From assembly GCF_900015215.1 (NCBI RefSeq), contig NZ_LN555523.1:854912-918911 (forward strand): 64,000 nucleotides of DNA, given 5' to 3'. Source of the DNA: Romboutsia ilealis (GTDB taxonomy: Bacteria; Bacillota; Clostridia; Peptostreptococcales; Peptostreptococcaceae). The position numbers and the translations under genes were made by a program. Position 1 is the stretch's first letter. The number at the start of each line of letters is the position of its first letter. This document shows, one piece after another, positions 25,176-34,509 of this stretch. A model generated the notes under the pieces. It did no database searches. It was not told the origin of the DNA and saw nothing but the letters and a program-made list of their open reading frames with translations.

Positions 25176-28100
25176 ATGACAAGGTGTAAAATTATAACAT
25201 TTATGACGTTATTTTTAATATTTGTATGCACTGTTACTAATATTGATGCATCTGAACTTATATTTTGCAATCTAACAAATTCAGATGGTTTATCACAAAC
25301 ATCAATAAATACCATATATCAAGATAGTTTAGATTATATATGGATAGGAACTAAAAATGGACTAAATAAATATAATGGTTTTGAATTTGATATTTATAAT
25401 AAAGGATTGAGTGAGAAAAGAAATATTATTGATGGCAACATTACATCTATAATAGAAGATTTAAATAATAATTTATGGGTGGGAACATATGATGGTATAA
25501 GTAAAATTAATTTAAAAACTGATAAAATTACAAACTATACTACAAATAATAGTATGTTATCATCAAATAAAATTATGGATATTAATATTAATAATAAAGG
25601 TGATATTGTAATAGCTACAACAAACGGATTAAATCTCTATGATTTTAATAATGACAAATTTATTCCTTTAAGAGATCAATCTTTAAATGCTTCAGATACA
25701 AAAATATTATCTGTAGAATTTTATAATGATAATGAAATTTATATGATATCTAAAAATTATTTTTTTAAATATGATATGATAAATAAAAAATATAGTGTTA
25801 TTAATAATAAAACTATTGATTCTATACTCCAAAACACTACTTTAACAACTATGTCAATATATGAAGATTTTATATGTTTAGGAACTATATCTGATGGCAT
25901 TTATATGTATAATATTAAAACTGGAAAAATAGAACAACACTATAAATTAAAAATTAGCAAAAATAATGATAATTCATATACTGTTCAATCTATCTATCAT
26001 GATGGCACAGGAATTTATGTAGGATCAACTAATGGATTATATGTATTTGAAAAAAATGGAGCACAAAAGCATTTTATAAATAATCCTTTTGATGAAAGTT
26101 CATTAATTGACAATAATATTTCCTATATTACAAGAGATGGTAGCGGACTTTTATGGATAGGTACTTTTTCTGGAATAAGTAAAGTTGATTATAACTTAGG
26201 AATAAGTAATTACGATGATTTTACTTCAGAACAAAATACAAAAAATAATATTATAATGGGTGTATATGAAGATATTGATGAAAAATTATGGCTTGGAGTT
26301 TATAACCATGGAATTAGTATATGGGATAGAATAAATAATAAAGTTACACAACTAAATACTAAAACTGATAATAAATTAAATTCAGATAATATATGGGATA
26401 TAAAAGGAAATGAAAAATATATATTTGCAACATCATCAGTTGGATTAAACATAATTAATAGAGAAACTTTAGAAGTACAAAATTTATTAAATAATAAATA
26501 TTGCCATACACTATATTTAGATGGAGATTATTTGTGGATAGGGACTATAGGTGGTTTTGATATTATCAATTTAAATGACTTTAGTATAAAGAGTATTAAT
26601 AAATTACTTAAGGAAAATAACATAACTATAAGTTTAGGTGGAGCAATTTTTAAAGATTCAAAAGGTATTTATTGGCTTGGAGGAGCAAATAAAGATGGGT
26701 TAATTGAATTTAATCCTAAAAATAATTCCGTAAATATATTTAAATATAATGAGGCTAAAAATAGTATTTCTGATAATACTATCTTATCTATAGCGGAAGA
26801 TTCTAAAGGTAATTTATGGTTTGGTACTGAAGGTAATTTAAATAAATATGATAGATTAACTAAACAATTCAAATCTTATTCAACTGAAGATGGACTTTCT
26901 AATAATAGTATTTATAGTATTATTCCACGAAATGATAAAATATGGATAAGTACAAATTCAGGCATAAATTGTTTAGAATTTAAAAATGATAAAATAATAA
27001 ATGTCAAAAAATATTTAAATAATATAGAGTTTTCTTCAAATTCATATCTTAAAACAAAAAATGGAGAATATGCTTTAGGATCTAATAATGGTTTGTATAT
27101 TTTAAAACCTAATGTTATAGAAAATAATATAATTTCTCCTAAAATACATTTTAACTCAATCTATGTAAATGGAGAAAAAGTAGATGATTTAAATAATAAA
27201 TCTATAAATTATAAAGAAAATTTTATTACTATAGATTTATATACTAATATTTATAGTGATATGCAAACTGTAGATTTTTACTATCGAATAAATAATGATG
27301 ATTGGAAATTAATGAGTAATAATGAAATTACACTCTCAAATTTAGCTGATAAAAAATATACTATAGATTTTGTAGCTAAAAATTTTAATGGAAAACATAG
27401 TGAACCTAAAACTATTTCTTTTTATGTAAATCCTCCATTTTGGAGAGGTAAAATGGCTAAATTTATTTATTTTGCACTATTTTTTACAACGATATTATAT
27501 ATTATTTTTAAAATAGCTAATTTAAAAAATGCTATTACTTTAAAAAATAAATTATTAGCAAAAGAGATGGAAGAAAAAAATGAGCTTCTTAAGAAAAATA
27601 TTGAATTAGAAAAACGTAAAAACAATTACTTAATCAATATGTCTCATGAACTTAGAACTCCATTAAATGTTATAGGAGCAACTCAGCAACTAATATCTAA
27701 CCTTAATAAAACAGGTAATATTTCTTCAAATGAATTGGCAAGATATATGAAAATAAGTGATAATAATTTAAAAAGACTTTTAAATATTATTAATGACTTA
27801 ATCGATTCAACTAAAATGAATGAAGGAATTTATAATCTACTTTTAGAAGAAAAAAATATAATTTATATAATTGAAGATATTACTTTATCATTAAAAAGTT
27901 TAGCTGAAGAAAAAGAAATAGACCTTATTTTTGATACAAATATAGAAGATTGTATTATGAATTTTGACCAGGATGCAATTGAAAGATGTATTATAAATAT
28001 TGTTGGTAATGCTATAAAATTTACAAATAAAAATGGTCAAATAGTTGTTAACTTGATTGATTCTAATAATACATTAACTATAGAAATTAGTGATACAGGT

Positions 28101-28313
28101 AGCGGTATTCCACCAGAAAAAATAGACAGTATATTTGATCGTTTTAGCCAAGTTGTAAACTCAAAAAGAGAATTTACAAAAGGTAGTGGTTTAGGGTTAA
28201 CAATTACAAAAGGATTAATAGAGCTTCATGGTGGAACTATTACAGTTACAAGTGAATTAAATAAAGGATCGACATTTACAATAATATTACCTAAAAACAC
28301 AAACAAAGCTTAA
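25176..28313 (+). CDS. Beta-propeller sensor histidine kinase (HTCS-like, no receiver)
   Basis: 1045-residue membrane sensor kinase. A signal peptide (1-25) leads into an extracellular region of two seven-bladed Reg_prop propellers (about 26-640) with repeated W(I/V)GT...GLxxY/F units, a Y_Y_Y domain (about 685-755), one membrane helix (about 762-783), a coiled coil, HisKA with His824 in MSHELRTPLN, and HATPase with GNAIKFT and DTGSGIPPEKI. Bacteroides relatives that sense polysaccharide fragments add a receiver and AraC domain; these are missing here, and no response regulator is adjacent. A paralogue lies at 58435. Ligand unknown; an oligosaccharide is plausible. Confidence 0.88.
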   Translation: MTRCKIITFMTLFLIFVCTVTNIDASELIFCNLTNSDGLSQTSINTIYQDSLDYIWIGTKNGLNKYNGFEFDIYNKGLSEKRNIIDGNITSIIEDLNNNLWVGTYDGISKINLKTDKITNYTTNNSMLSSNKIMDININNKGDIVIATTNGLNLYDFNNDKFIPLRDQSLNASDTKILSVEFYNDNEIYMISKNYFFKYDMINKKYSVINNKTIDSILQNTTLTTMSIYEDFICLGTISDGIYMYNIKTGKIEQHYKLKISKNNDNSYTVQSIYHDGTGIYVGSTNGLYVFEKNGAQKHFINNPFDESSLIDNNISYITRDGSGLLWIGTFSGISKVDYNLGISNYDDFTSEQNTKNNIIMGVYEDIDEKLWLGVYNHGISIWDRINNKVTQLNTKTDNKLNSDNIWDIKGNEKYIFATSSVGLNIINRETLEVQNLLNNKYCHTLYLDGDYLWIGTIGGFDIINLNDFSIKSINKLLKENNITISLGGAIFKDSKGIYWLGGANKDGLIEFNPKNNSVNIFKYNEAKNSISDNTILSIAEDSKGNLWFGTEGNLNKYDRLTKQFKSYSTEDGLSNNSIYSIIPRNDKIWISTNSGINCLEFKNDKIINVKKYLNNIEFSSNSYLKTKNGEYALGSNNGLYILKPNVIENNIISPKIHFNSIYVNGEKVDDLNNKSINYKENFITIDLYTNIYSDMQTVDFYYRINNDDWKLMSNNEITLSNLADKKYTIDFVAKNFNGKHSEPKTISFYVNPPFWRGKMAKFIYFALFFTTILYIIFKIANLKNAITLKNKLLAKEMEEKNELLKKNIELEKRKNNYLINMSHELRTPLNVIGATQQLISNLNKTGNISSNELARYMKISDNNLKRLLNIINDLIDSTKMNEGIYNLLLEEKNIIYIIEDITLSLKSLAEEKEIDLIFDTNIEDCIMNFDQDAIERCIINIVGNAIKFTNKNGQIVVNLIDSNNTLTIEISDTGSGIPPEKIDSIFDRFSQVVNSKREFTKGSGLGLTITKGLIELHGGTITVTSELNKGSTFTIILPKNTNKA

Positions 28314-28396
28314 AAGATATTTTAAATAGTATAATGCCTTATTTAGGGCACAATAGTTTATATACAAATAATATAGCATTGGTTAGAGGTGATAAT

Positions 28397-29029
28397 TTGG
28401 ACAAGTGTTTTTTTCAAAATGATGGACTCTATGTAGCTAAAAATATACTTGGAAAGTTTTTAATAAGAAAATACGATAATATGCAAATTGTAACTAAAAT
28501 AGTTGAAACAGAAGGATATATGGGTATAAAAGATAAAGCAGCGCATGTATATAATGATAAAAAAACCGACAGAACAAAGCCACTATACTTAGAAGGTGGT
28601 CATATATATGTATACTTAATATACGGGATGTACCATTGTTTAAATATATCAGCAAATGTTGAAAATATACCAGAATGTGTATTAATAAGAGCAGTAGAGC
28701 CTATAATAGGATTTGATAAAATAGCATTTAATAGATATAAAAAGTCATATGATGATTTAACTAATTACCAAAAGAAAAATATAACAAATGGCCCAGGTAA
28801 GCTTTGTATGGCACTACAAATAGATAGAAGTTTAAATTCTCAGTATATATTAGATAGTGATCTTTATATAAGTGATTTCTACATAGATAAAAATGGAGAA
28901 AAAGTATTTGCTGACAATGATTTTGATGTGGTTGAAGCTAAAAGAATAAATATAGATTACGCTGAAGAAGCGAAAGATTATTTATGGAGATTTTATATAA
29001 AAGATAATAAATATGTATCTGTAAAATAA
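28397..29029 (+). CDS. DNA-3-methyladenine glycosylase (MPG/AAG family)
   Basis: Base-excision repair enzyme that removes alkylated purines. Family features: VAKNILGKFLIRK near the start, IVETEGYMG with the catalytic Glu, AAHVYNDKKTDRTKP, YVYLIYGMYHCLNISA, VLIRAVEP and NGPGKLCMAL. The start is taken as TTG 28397 with AGAGGTGAT at 28385-28393; an ATG at 28334 would add 21 non-family residues and has no binding site. About 210 residues, normal for the family. Follows the sensor kinase by about 85 bp; no functional link seen. Confidence 0.88.
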   Translation: MDKCFFQNDGLYVAKNILGKFLIRKYDNMQIVTKIVETEGYMGIKDKAAHVYNDKKTDRTKPLYLEGGHIYVYLIYGMYHCLNISANVENIPECVLIRAVEPIIGFDKIAFNRYKKSYDDLTNYQKKNITNGPGKLCMALQIDRSLNSQYILDSDLYISDFYIDKNGEKVFADNDFDVVEAKRINIDYAEEAKDYLWRFYIKDNKYVSVK

Positions 29030-29250
29030 ATAATTTTATCGTATACTTTATAAATTATTGATTAAATTAGTTAAGTTTACAATATTAATATAAAATCTAT
29101 ATTTGAATATTTAACTAAAAATGAATTAAGAAACTTTATATATTATAGAACTTGTAAACTGATATATATTATGATTATAAAAATATAAATTCACAATTGT
29201 TATATATTGGGAAAATTTAATGTAGAAGGATAAGTACATAGATACGGTAT

Positions 29251-29295
29251 GGGGATGATTTGCGGACAGGGGTTCGATTCCTTTCGTCTCCACCA
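29251..29295 (+). ncRNA. tmRNA/tRNA-like 3'-end fragment
   Basis: The 45 bases from GGGGATG to CGTCTCCACCA look like the acceptor and T-arm of tmRNA: GGGGATG can pair with CGTCTCC (two or three G-T pairs), AGGGG-TTCGATT-CCTTT forms a T arm through wobble pairs, and ACCA ends it. There is no D arm, anticodon or tag-peptide region, so this is not a complete ssrA. It could be an attachment-site remnant of an element that integrated at ssrA. A terminator follows at once. The flanking parts of the 29030-29467 gap are AT-rich without further features. Confidence 0.55.
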
Positions 29296-29305
29296 TTTAA
29301 ATCCA

Positions 29306-29339
29306 CAAATACTCATATCAATTAGATATGAGTATTTTG
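29306..29339 (+). terminator. Intrinsic terminator after the tmRNA-like fragment
   Basis: AAATACTCATATC pairs with GATATGAGTATTTT across a five-base loop. Its placement 10 bp after ACCA is that of an RNA-gene terminator. Confidence 0.82.
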
Positions 29340-29467
29340 CTATATAAAATTAAAAAGTAATACTAGCCAATATTATGATAAAATAAATAACATACAACAG
29401 AAAACTATTCTAACTATCACAATATGATAGCTAACGAATTTATATAAGATAAGAAGGGTGGAGAAAG

Positions 29468-30415
29468 ATGTCAAATAGTATAAAAATAAAAAATACTGAT
29501 TTAGTATTAAGTAAAATAGGATTTGGAACAGTAAATGCTGGACTTGCATGGGATAATGAAGATGCATTTGAAATATTAGAAAGATATATTAACCTAGGTG
29601 GAAATGTTATAGATTGTGCAAGAATTTACTCTGATTGGGTTGAACCAGAGATAGGTCGTGCAGAAAGAGTTATAGGTGATTGGATAAAACATAGAGGTAA
29701 AAGAGATGATTTAGTTATAATGACTAAAGGTGGTCATCCTAAAATGGATACTATGAATATAAGTAGAATGAGTAAAGATGATATGGAGTATGATTTAAAC
29801 TTAAGCTTAAAAACATTAGGAATAGATTGTATAGACATATACTTTTATCATAGAGATGACTTGAGTCAACCTGTAAGCGACTTGATAGAGCTTATGGAGT
29901 CATTTGTTAAACAAGGTAAAATAAGATATTATGGATGTTCAAACTGGACAACTAAAAGAATGATAGAAGCAGATAAGTATTGCAAGGAAATGGGATATAG
30001 AGGATTTGTGGCTAATCAAATGTTATTTAATATTGCATCTGACAATATGAAGCCATTCCCGGATGAAACTATGGTAACTATGGATAAAGAAATGATGAAG
30101 TATCATAAAAATTCTAATAATTTGGCTATGCCATACTTTGGATTATGTAGTGGTTTCTTCCAAAAGCTTGAAGCTAAAGGAAAAGAAGCTGTTATAGATA
30201 GCCCTTACTACACTGAATCTAACTTAGAAATAGCAGAAAAGATAAAAGCTTTAGAAAAAAGATATAATTGCACAACATCTCAAATTCTTTTGGGATACAT
30301 TTTAAATCAAGATCTTGAAATACTACCGTTAGCTGGTGCAAGTAAAATAGAACAATTAGAAGATTTTATGAAAACAATACATATTAATTTTGATAAAGCT
30401 GATTTTCAATTTTAA
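29468..30415 (+). CDS. Aldo/keto reductase
   Basis: NAD(P)H-dependent TIM-barrel oxidoreductase, 315 residues. The catalytic tetrad is recognisable: Asp in NVIDCA, Tyr in RIYSDW, Lys in IMTKGGHP and His in FYHRDD. The C-terminal ILPLAGASKIEQLEDFM contains the cofactor phosphate-binding region. The family is common in sugar and glycoside metabolism (YajO/Tas-like). Monocistronic, with GGGTGGAG seven bases before ATG. Substrate not predictable. Confidence 0.9.
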   Translation: MSNSIKIKNTDLVLSKIGFGTVNAGLAWDNEDAFEILERYINLGGNVIDCARIYSDWVEPEIGRAERVIGDWIKHRGKRDDLVIMTKGGHPKMDTMNISRMSKDDMEYDLNLSLKTLGIDCIDIYFYHRDDLSQPVSDLIELMESFVKQGKIRYYGCSNWTTKRMIEADKYCKEMGYRGFVANQMLFNIASDNMKPFPDETMVTMDKEMMKYHKNSNNLAMPYFGLCSGFFQKLEAKGKEAVIDSPYYTESNLEIAEKIKALEKRYNCTTSQILLGYILNQDLEILPLAGASKIEQLEDFMKTIHINFDKADFQF

Positions 30416-30524
30416 TTAACTTTTACATATATGAAAATGTCCATTTTAGCCTAATCCAACTTCATGGTATTTTATGGAAATTAATGTTATAATAAGTTTA
30501 AGCTTTAATACACGGAGGGGAAAT

Positions 30525-31049
30525 ATGATAAGACGTAAATTAACTGCACTAATTATGTGCATAATGAGCTTAAACTTAGTTGCTTGTTCAAATATAGATA
30601 ATACACAAATAAGTAAAGAACAAATTGATGAAAATACAGTATCTTCAGAAATCAATAAAGGAAAAGATTTATTTGATGAAGTAGAAATCAATAAAGAAAA
30701 AGAACTATTTGATAAAGCAGTAATTATAGCCGATGATGATATTGTAAGAGTTAAAATAACAGGAAAAGAGAAAGTTACACCTGGAAATTCTATAGGTTAT
30801 ATTTTTTCAATCTCAAATAAATCTAATAAAAAAATAGCCTTTTATATGAAAAATATAACTATAAATGGTAATGAACAAAAAACAAGTTTAGATGAAAATT
30901 TTAAAATGACATTAGAGCCAATTACTGATTTTAGTACTCAACTTAAAGTTTTAAACATAGAATCTTTAGATGAATTAAAAAATGTGAAAGGAACTTTTTG
31001 CATTGAAGTAAATGATAATATAAATGAGTATAAATTTGAAATAGAATAA
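30525..31049 (+). CDS. Predicted lipoprotein of unknown function
   Basis: 174 residues. Basic N-terminus (MIRRK), hydrophobic core and lipobox NLVAC with Cys near residue 21. A Glu/Lys linker with a near-duplicated NKGKDLFDEVEI / NKEKELFDKAVI segment precedes a beta-rich domain (about 70-170) containing VRVKITGKEKVTPGNSIGYIFSISNKS, suggestive of an immunoglobulin-like fold (inference). Start ATG 30525 follows GGAGGGG; the frame from 30474 lacks a binding site. Two small membrane-protein genes follow and may be co-transcribed. Confidence 0.72.
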   Translation: MIRRKLTALIMCIMSLNLVACSNIDNTQISKEQIDENTVSSEINKGKDLFDEVEINKEKELFDKAVIIADDDIVRVKITGKEKVTPGNSIGYIFSISNKSNKKIAFYMKNITINGNEQKTSLDENFKMTLEPITDFSTQLKVLNIESLDELKNVKGTFCIEVNDNINEYKFEIE

Positions 31050-31083
31050 GATATGTAAAATAATAAATAGGGGAGTGTTGACA

Positions 31084-31191
31084 ATGACACCATTAATAGG
31101 TATATCATGGAGCAATTTATTATTATCTGCTTTTATTATAGTTTTAGTAGTATATGTAGGAATTAAAATAGTAAGATTTATATTAAAATAA
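31084..31191 (+). CDS. Small single-span membrane protein (35 residues)
   Basis: ATG 31084 lies eight bases after AGGGGAG and encodes one hydrophobic helix (LLLSAFIIVLVVYVGIKIVRF) with a basic C-terminal end (RFILK), the profile of a real single-pass small membrane protein. It is 34 bp behind a lipoprotein gene and 69 bp before another membrane-protein gene. No family recognised. Confidence 0.6.
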   Translation: MTPLIGISWSNLLLSAFIIVLVVYVGIKIVRFILK

Positions 31192-31260
31192 ATTTTAATT
31201 TAGTAAATAAACTTAATAAAGAAATTCATGTTATATAAATAAAAATTATAGGGGGAAATA

Positions 31261-31833
31261 ATGATAATCTTTGATTTAATGCTAGTAGGGTTAGTTATAA
31301 CTACTATAACTTTATTAAGTGGGGCAAAAATAATGTACAATCAAAGATACTTACAAGTAATAACGTTTATAGTTATAATGTATACGCCACTTTCAAATTT
31401 AGTAGAAGGATATAAACTAGGAGAGATTGGAATTAGTAGTATAATAGCATTTTGTATCGTAATGTTATTAATTTTTATTTGGGGATATAGAAAAAATAAA
31501 TATAGATGCTCTATACATAATGTAAAAGAAAAAGATGTAATAAATATAATAGAAAGTTATTTAGAACGAAAAAATCTAAAATATGAAGTAAAAAATGACG
31601 AAATATACTTATTAGATATAGATAATAATATTTATGTTCACAGTTTAATGGAAATAACTTTAGATTGTAGAGAAATAAAGAATACTGATTATTGCAATGA
31701 GATAATAGATGAAGTTAAAATGGGAATTAAAGAAATAAAGCAAAGATATTTTTCAATAGAGGGTATGTTTTATTTAGTTTTGACTTTATTTTTATTTTGG
31801 ATTAGATTTAATTTTCTAATGATAAAATATTAA
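31261..31833 (+). CDS. Membrane protein of unknown function
   Basis: 190 residues. Three N-terminal hydrophobic segments (about 3-22, 30-45, 58-76), then a soluble basic/acidic domain (about 78-170) containing VKEKDVINIIESYLERKNLKYEV, then a C-terminal membrane helix (about 168-187). AGGGGGA precedes ATG by five bases. No family is recognised. Context with the lipoprotein and 35-residue protein suggests an envelope cluster. Confidence 0.68.
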   Translation: MIIFDLMLVGLVITTITLLSGAKIMYNQRYLQVITFIVIMYTPLSNLVEGYKLGEIGISSIIAFCIVMLLIFIWGYRKNKYRCSIHNVKEKDVINIIESYLERKNLKYEVKNDEIYLLDIDNNIYVHSLMEITLDCREIKNTDYCNEIIDEVKMGIKEIKQRYFSIEGMFYLVLTLFLFWIRFNFLMIKY

Positions 31834-31879
31834 TAGATAATATATGAAAAAGTAACAATTTTAATATATTGTTAATTAA

Positions 31880-32000
31880 TCTGTTGTGCTAGTTATTTTA
31901 CTAAATATATTGAATTTACTATATAAAGGTTTTGAGCTATAAAAGTATAGTTTACTAGGCTCTAGTATTTTCAATAATCATATTTAGCTAGTACAACGAG
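31880..32000 (+). mobile_element. MITE-like element, copy 2
   Basis: Same orientation as copy 1, from CTGTTGTGCTAGTTA to TAGCTAGTACAACGAG. Flanked by the 8-bp direct repeat TTAATTAA (31872-31879 and 32001-32008). No coding capacity. Confidence 0.75.
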
Positions 32001-32065
32001 TTAATTAAAATCAATAAATAGTATAGTATAACTTTATTAATGTTAAATATCATAAATATATAGCT

Positions 32066-32132
32066 TAAAAAATAAACTATCCAATATAAATAGTTTTATA
32101 ACTATAATATATAAGATAGTTTATTTTTTATA
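32066..32132 (-). terminator. Terminator of the cytidine deaminase gene
   Basis: AAAAAATAAACTATC pairs with GATAGTTTATTTTTT around a loop of about 33 bases. It starts right after the stop of the minus-strand cdd gene and is symmetrical, so it may act both ways. Confidence 0.65.
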
Positions 32133-32135
32133 ATA

Positions 32136-32558
32136 TTATTCAAGGTTTTTTCCATTAAATCCTAGAGGTAAAATTTCTTCTAACGTATACTCAAGATAAT
32201 CATCTTCACTTTTTGCTACAAATACCTTAAAAGTTTTAGGATCACAAAACTCTGCCATAACTTGTCTACAAACTCCACAAGGTGCACAGTATTCTCCTTC
32301 ACCAGATTTAACATCATGTTTATTTCCAACAATAGCTATTGCGCTAAATTCTTTTTGACCCTCAGAAACAGCTTTAAAAAAAGCAGTTCTTTCAGCACAG
32401 TTTGTAGGAGTAAACGCTGCATTTTCAATGTTACATCCTTGATATATTTTACCATTAGTTCCTAATAAAGCTGCTCCCACTTTAAATCCTGAATAAGGAG
32501 AATAAGAAAGTTGTTGTGCTTCAAATGCTTTTTTTATTAGTAATTTTTCATTAATCAT
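32136..32558 (-). CDS. cdd: Cytidine deaminase (paralogue 1)
   Basis: Homotetrameric zinc enzyme that deaminates cytidine and deoxycytidine to uridine forms for pyrimidine salvage. 140 residues, normal size, with the substrate loop PYSGFKVGAAL, the catalytic NCAERTAF (Cys zinc ligand and proton-shuttling Glu) and the zinc pair CAPCGVC. Closely similar to the protein encoded at 56428. GGTGAT precedes the start. It sits alone, between two MITE copies. Confidence 0.94.
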   Translation of the reverse strand: MINEKLLIKKAFEAQQLSYSPYSGFKVGAALLGTNGKIYQGCNIENAAFTPTNCAERTAFFKAVSEGQKEFSAIAIVGNKHDVKSGEGEYCAPCGVCRQVMAEFCDPKTFKVFVAKSEDDYLEYTLEEILPLGFNGKNLE

Positions 32559-32832
32559 AATTAATCACCATATCCTTTTGTATAATAACCAACATAACTA
32601 TTATTAAGTATAATAGTTTACCTCTATTTAATTATAAGGGATTATATTCTATCATTATAGTATGAACTTGTAAATAAAAAAATATATAAGATTTATAATT
32701 ATTTCTATAAAGTTAAGTATTTAAATTAAATATTATAGTAATTGTAAATAACATAATTAGTTAATATGATATAATCATAATATAGTATACTAAATGAAAT
32801 AGAAATAATATATATCCATCATCTAATTAAAT

Positions 32833-32951
32833 CGTTGTGCTAGTTAATTATAATTATTGAAAATGCTAGAGTCTAAAAAAATATATTTTGATAACTAAAA
32901 AACTTATATAGTAATTTCAATGTATTTATAAAAATAACTATAACAACAGAT
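32833..32951 (-). mobile_element. MITE-like element, copy 3 (inverted)
   Basis: The element is in the opposite orientation: CGTTGTGCTAGTTAATTATA at the left and TAACTATAACAACAG at the right. It is flanked by the 9-bp direct repeat TAATTAAAT (32824-32832 and 32952-32960). It occupies the gap between cdd and the DUF4438 gene; the rest of 32559-33138 is AT-rich with only a 28-codon frame of doubtful value at 33035-33121. Confidence 0.75.
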
Positions 32952-33138
32952 TAATTAAATATTTCCTATAATGACTAATTAAGTTATATAAAAATTAGAA
33001 GTATGTTATAAGGTTAATATAAAAATAAAATTAGATGAAAATAAAAAAAGCTATAAGATTAATTATATCTTTAGAGTTTTTAGAGATAGAAGTAGATGAA
33101 TTTATAAATGATATAAAATAATTAGAGGGAGAGAAAGA

Positions 33139-33993
33139 ATGTTAAAAACAAACAAAGAAAATTTAGTAAAGTGGTCAGTACAAGGCAAAATACATCATCC
33201 ACTAGGTGGAAATTATAGAATAACTTTTGATGGAAAACCAATGGTACTACCAGCTACAGGAGGTATATCATACAACGTTAAAATAGGGGATAGTGCTTTT
33301 AATTGGGTAGGAGACCATGTTGAGCCAGGTGTTTCTATAAGAAATGAAAATACTACTGAAAATGCAGCACTAACTACATTTGCATGTATTGGTAATGAAG
33401 CTAAAGTTGTATCAGGAGATGCTAAAGGTAAAAAAGGTTATGTAACAGGAATGCATGGTGGTATAGAACATGTTATGATTTACTTTGATGAAGAAACTTT
33501 AGAAGATTTAGCTATAGATGATAAAATATTAGTTAAAGCTTATGGTCAAGGTTTGGCGATAGAAGGTTATGAAGATGTAGCAGTTATGAGTATAGACCCT
33601 AATTTATTTGAAAAACTAGGAATAACTGAAAAGGATGGAAAACTACAAGTCCCAGTTGTTGCTAAAGTTCCAGCATATTTAATGGGTTCAGGTACAGGTT
33701 CAAGTAATGCTTATAGTGGGGATTATGATATAATGACTGCTGATAAAGAAGAAATAAAAAGATTAGGACTTGATAAATTAAGATTTGGAGACTTAGTATT
33801 ACTTCAAGACCATGATAATACTTATGGAACAGGATACTTAGGTGGAGCCATTTCAATAGGTGTTATAGTACATAGTGACTGTGTAAAATCAGGTCATGGT
33901 CCAGGTGTTACAGTTATAATGAGTTCATCAAAAGGAAATATAGAAGGTGTAATAGATATTAATGCAAATATAGGATATTATATGAATAAATAA
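33139..33993 (+). CDS. DUF4438-like protein
   Basis: 284 residues, soluble, beta-rich and Gly-rich (HHPLGGNYRITFDGKPMVLPATGG, GYVTGMHGGIEHVMIYF, GYLGGAISIGVIVHSDCVKSGHGPG). I place it in the DUF4438 family, found in clostridia and thermophiles, whose function is not established. No signal peptide. GGGAGAG precedes ATG 33139. Conserved His and Asp residues in HHPLGG and LLQDHDNTYG could form a metal or catalytic site (inference). Monocistronic or followed by the small frames at 34033 and 34109. Confidence 0.65.
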   Translation: MLKTNKENLVKWSVQGKIHHPLGGNYRITFDGKPMVLPATGGISYNVKIGDSAFNWVGDHVEPGVSIRNENTTENAALTTFACIGNEAKVVSGDAKGKKGYVTGMHGGIEHVMIYFDEETLEDLAIDDKILVKAYGQGLAIEGYEDVAVMSIDPNLFEKLGITEKDGKLQVPVVAKVPAYLMGSGTGSSNAYSGDYDIMTADKEEIKRLGLDKLRFGDLVLLQDHDNTYGTGYLGGAISIGVIVHSDCVKSGHGPGVTVIMSSSKGNIEGVIDINANIGYYMNK

Positions 33994-34032
33994 GAAAATT
34001 CATTATAAGGTTAATATTTATAAGGATAAAAT

Positions 34033-34098
34033 GTGACAAGTGCTGTTATAAAGGGAATAGCCTTTTGGATAGAAAAATTTATTGAAATGAGCAAATAA
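34033..34098 (+). CDS. Possible 21-residue amphipathic peptide
   Basis: GTG 34033 follows AAGGATAAAAT and encodes VTSAVIKGIAFWIEKFIEMSK, a well-formed amphipathic helix, ending 10 bp before the next gene, with GGAG in between. Size and character recall leader peptides or short membrane-active peptides. Coding is unproven. Confidence 0.3.
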   Translation: MTSAVIKGIAFWIEKFIEMSK

Positions 34099-34108
34099 GG
34101 AGATAGAC

Positions 34109-34462
34109 ATGAAGGACACAACGAAGTATTATGATTATATAGATAAACTTATAAACGATACGCCAGATTTCATGATTATAAATGATGATGAAAGCTATGT
34201 ATTACTTGATAGGTTAGTAGTTGATTTAAGCGAAAATGCTATGCCTTGGTTATTTAAAGTTTATTTAGATCAAAATTATAATATTTTAAAGGAAGATAAT
34301 CTTACAGATTATATAAAAGATAAGTATAAAGATATTAACTTAAAAGTTAAAAATGAAAATGGAAATGTATTTTTAAATAAAGAGGTTATATATGTAATAC
34401 TTAAAGAACTTGAAGAAAATAATCAAGTCGTATATGAAAATGAAAAGTTTAATTTAAGATAA
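34109..34462 (+). CDS. Small acidic protein of unknown function
   Basis: 117 residues, no signal or membrane segment. N-terminal half KYYDYIDKLINDTPDFMIINDDESYVLLDRLVVDL, C-terminal half with NVFLNKEVIYVILKELEENNQVVYENEKF, which looks like a small winged-helix-like alpha/beta tail. No family recognised. AAGGAGATAGAC precedes ATG. Followed by a terminator and a modular repeat. Confidence 0.6.
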   Translation: MKDTTKYYDYIDKLINDTPDFMIINDDESYVLLDRLVVDLSENAMPWLFKVYLDQNYNILKEDNLTDYIKDKYKDINLKVKNENGNVFLNKEVIYVILKELEENNQVVYENEKFNLR

Positions 34463-34468
34463 TTTTAA

Positions 34469-34509
34469 ATGGCTACTTTTATATTATAAATATAAGGTAG
34501 TCATTTTTT
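34469..34509 (+). terminator. Intrinsic terminator
   Basis: ATGGCTACTTTTATA pairs with TATAAGGTAGTCAT, followed by TTTTTT; its T-run forms the left edge of repeat copy E. Confidence 0.8.

Noticed and set aside
33035-33121. 28-codon frame MKIKKAIRLIISLEF... before the DUF4438 gene
   Set aside because: No ribosome binding site; composition alone is not enough.
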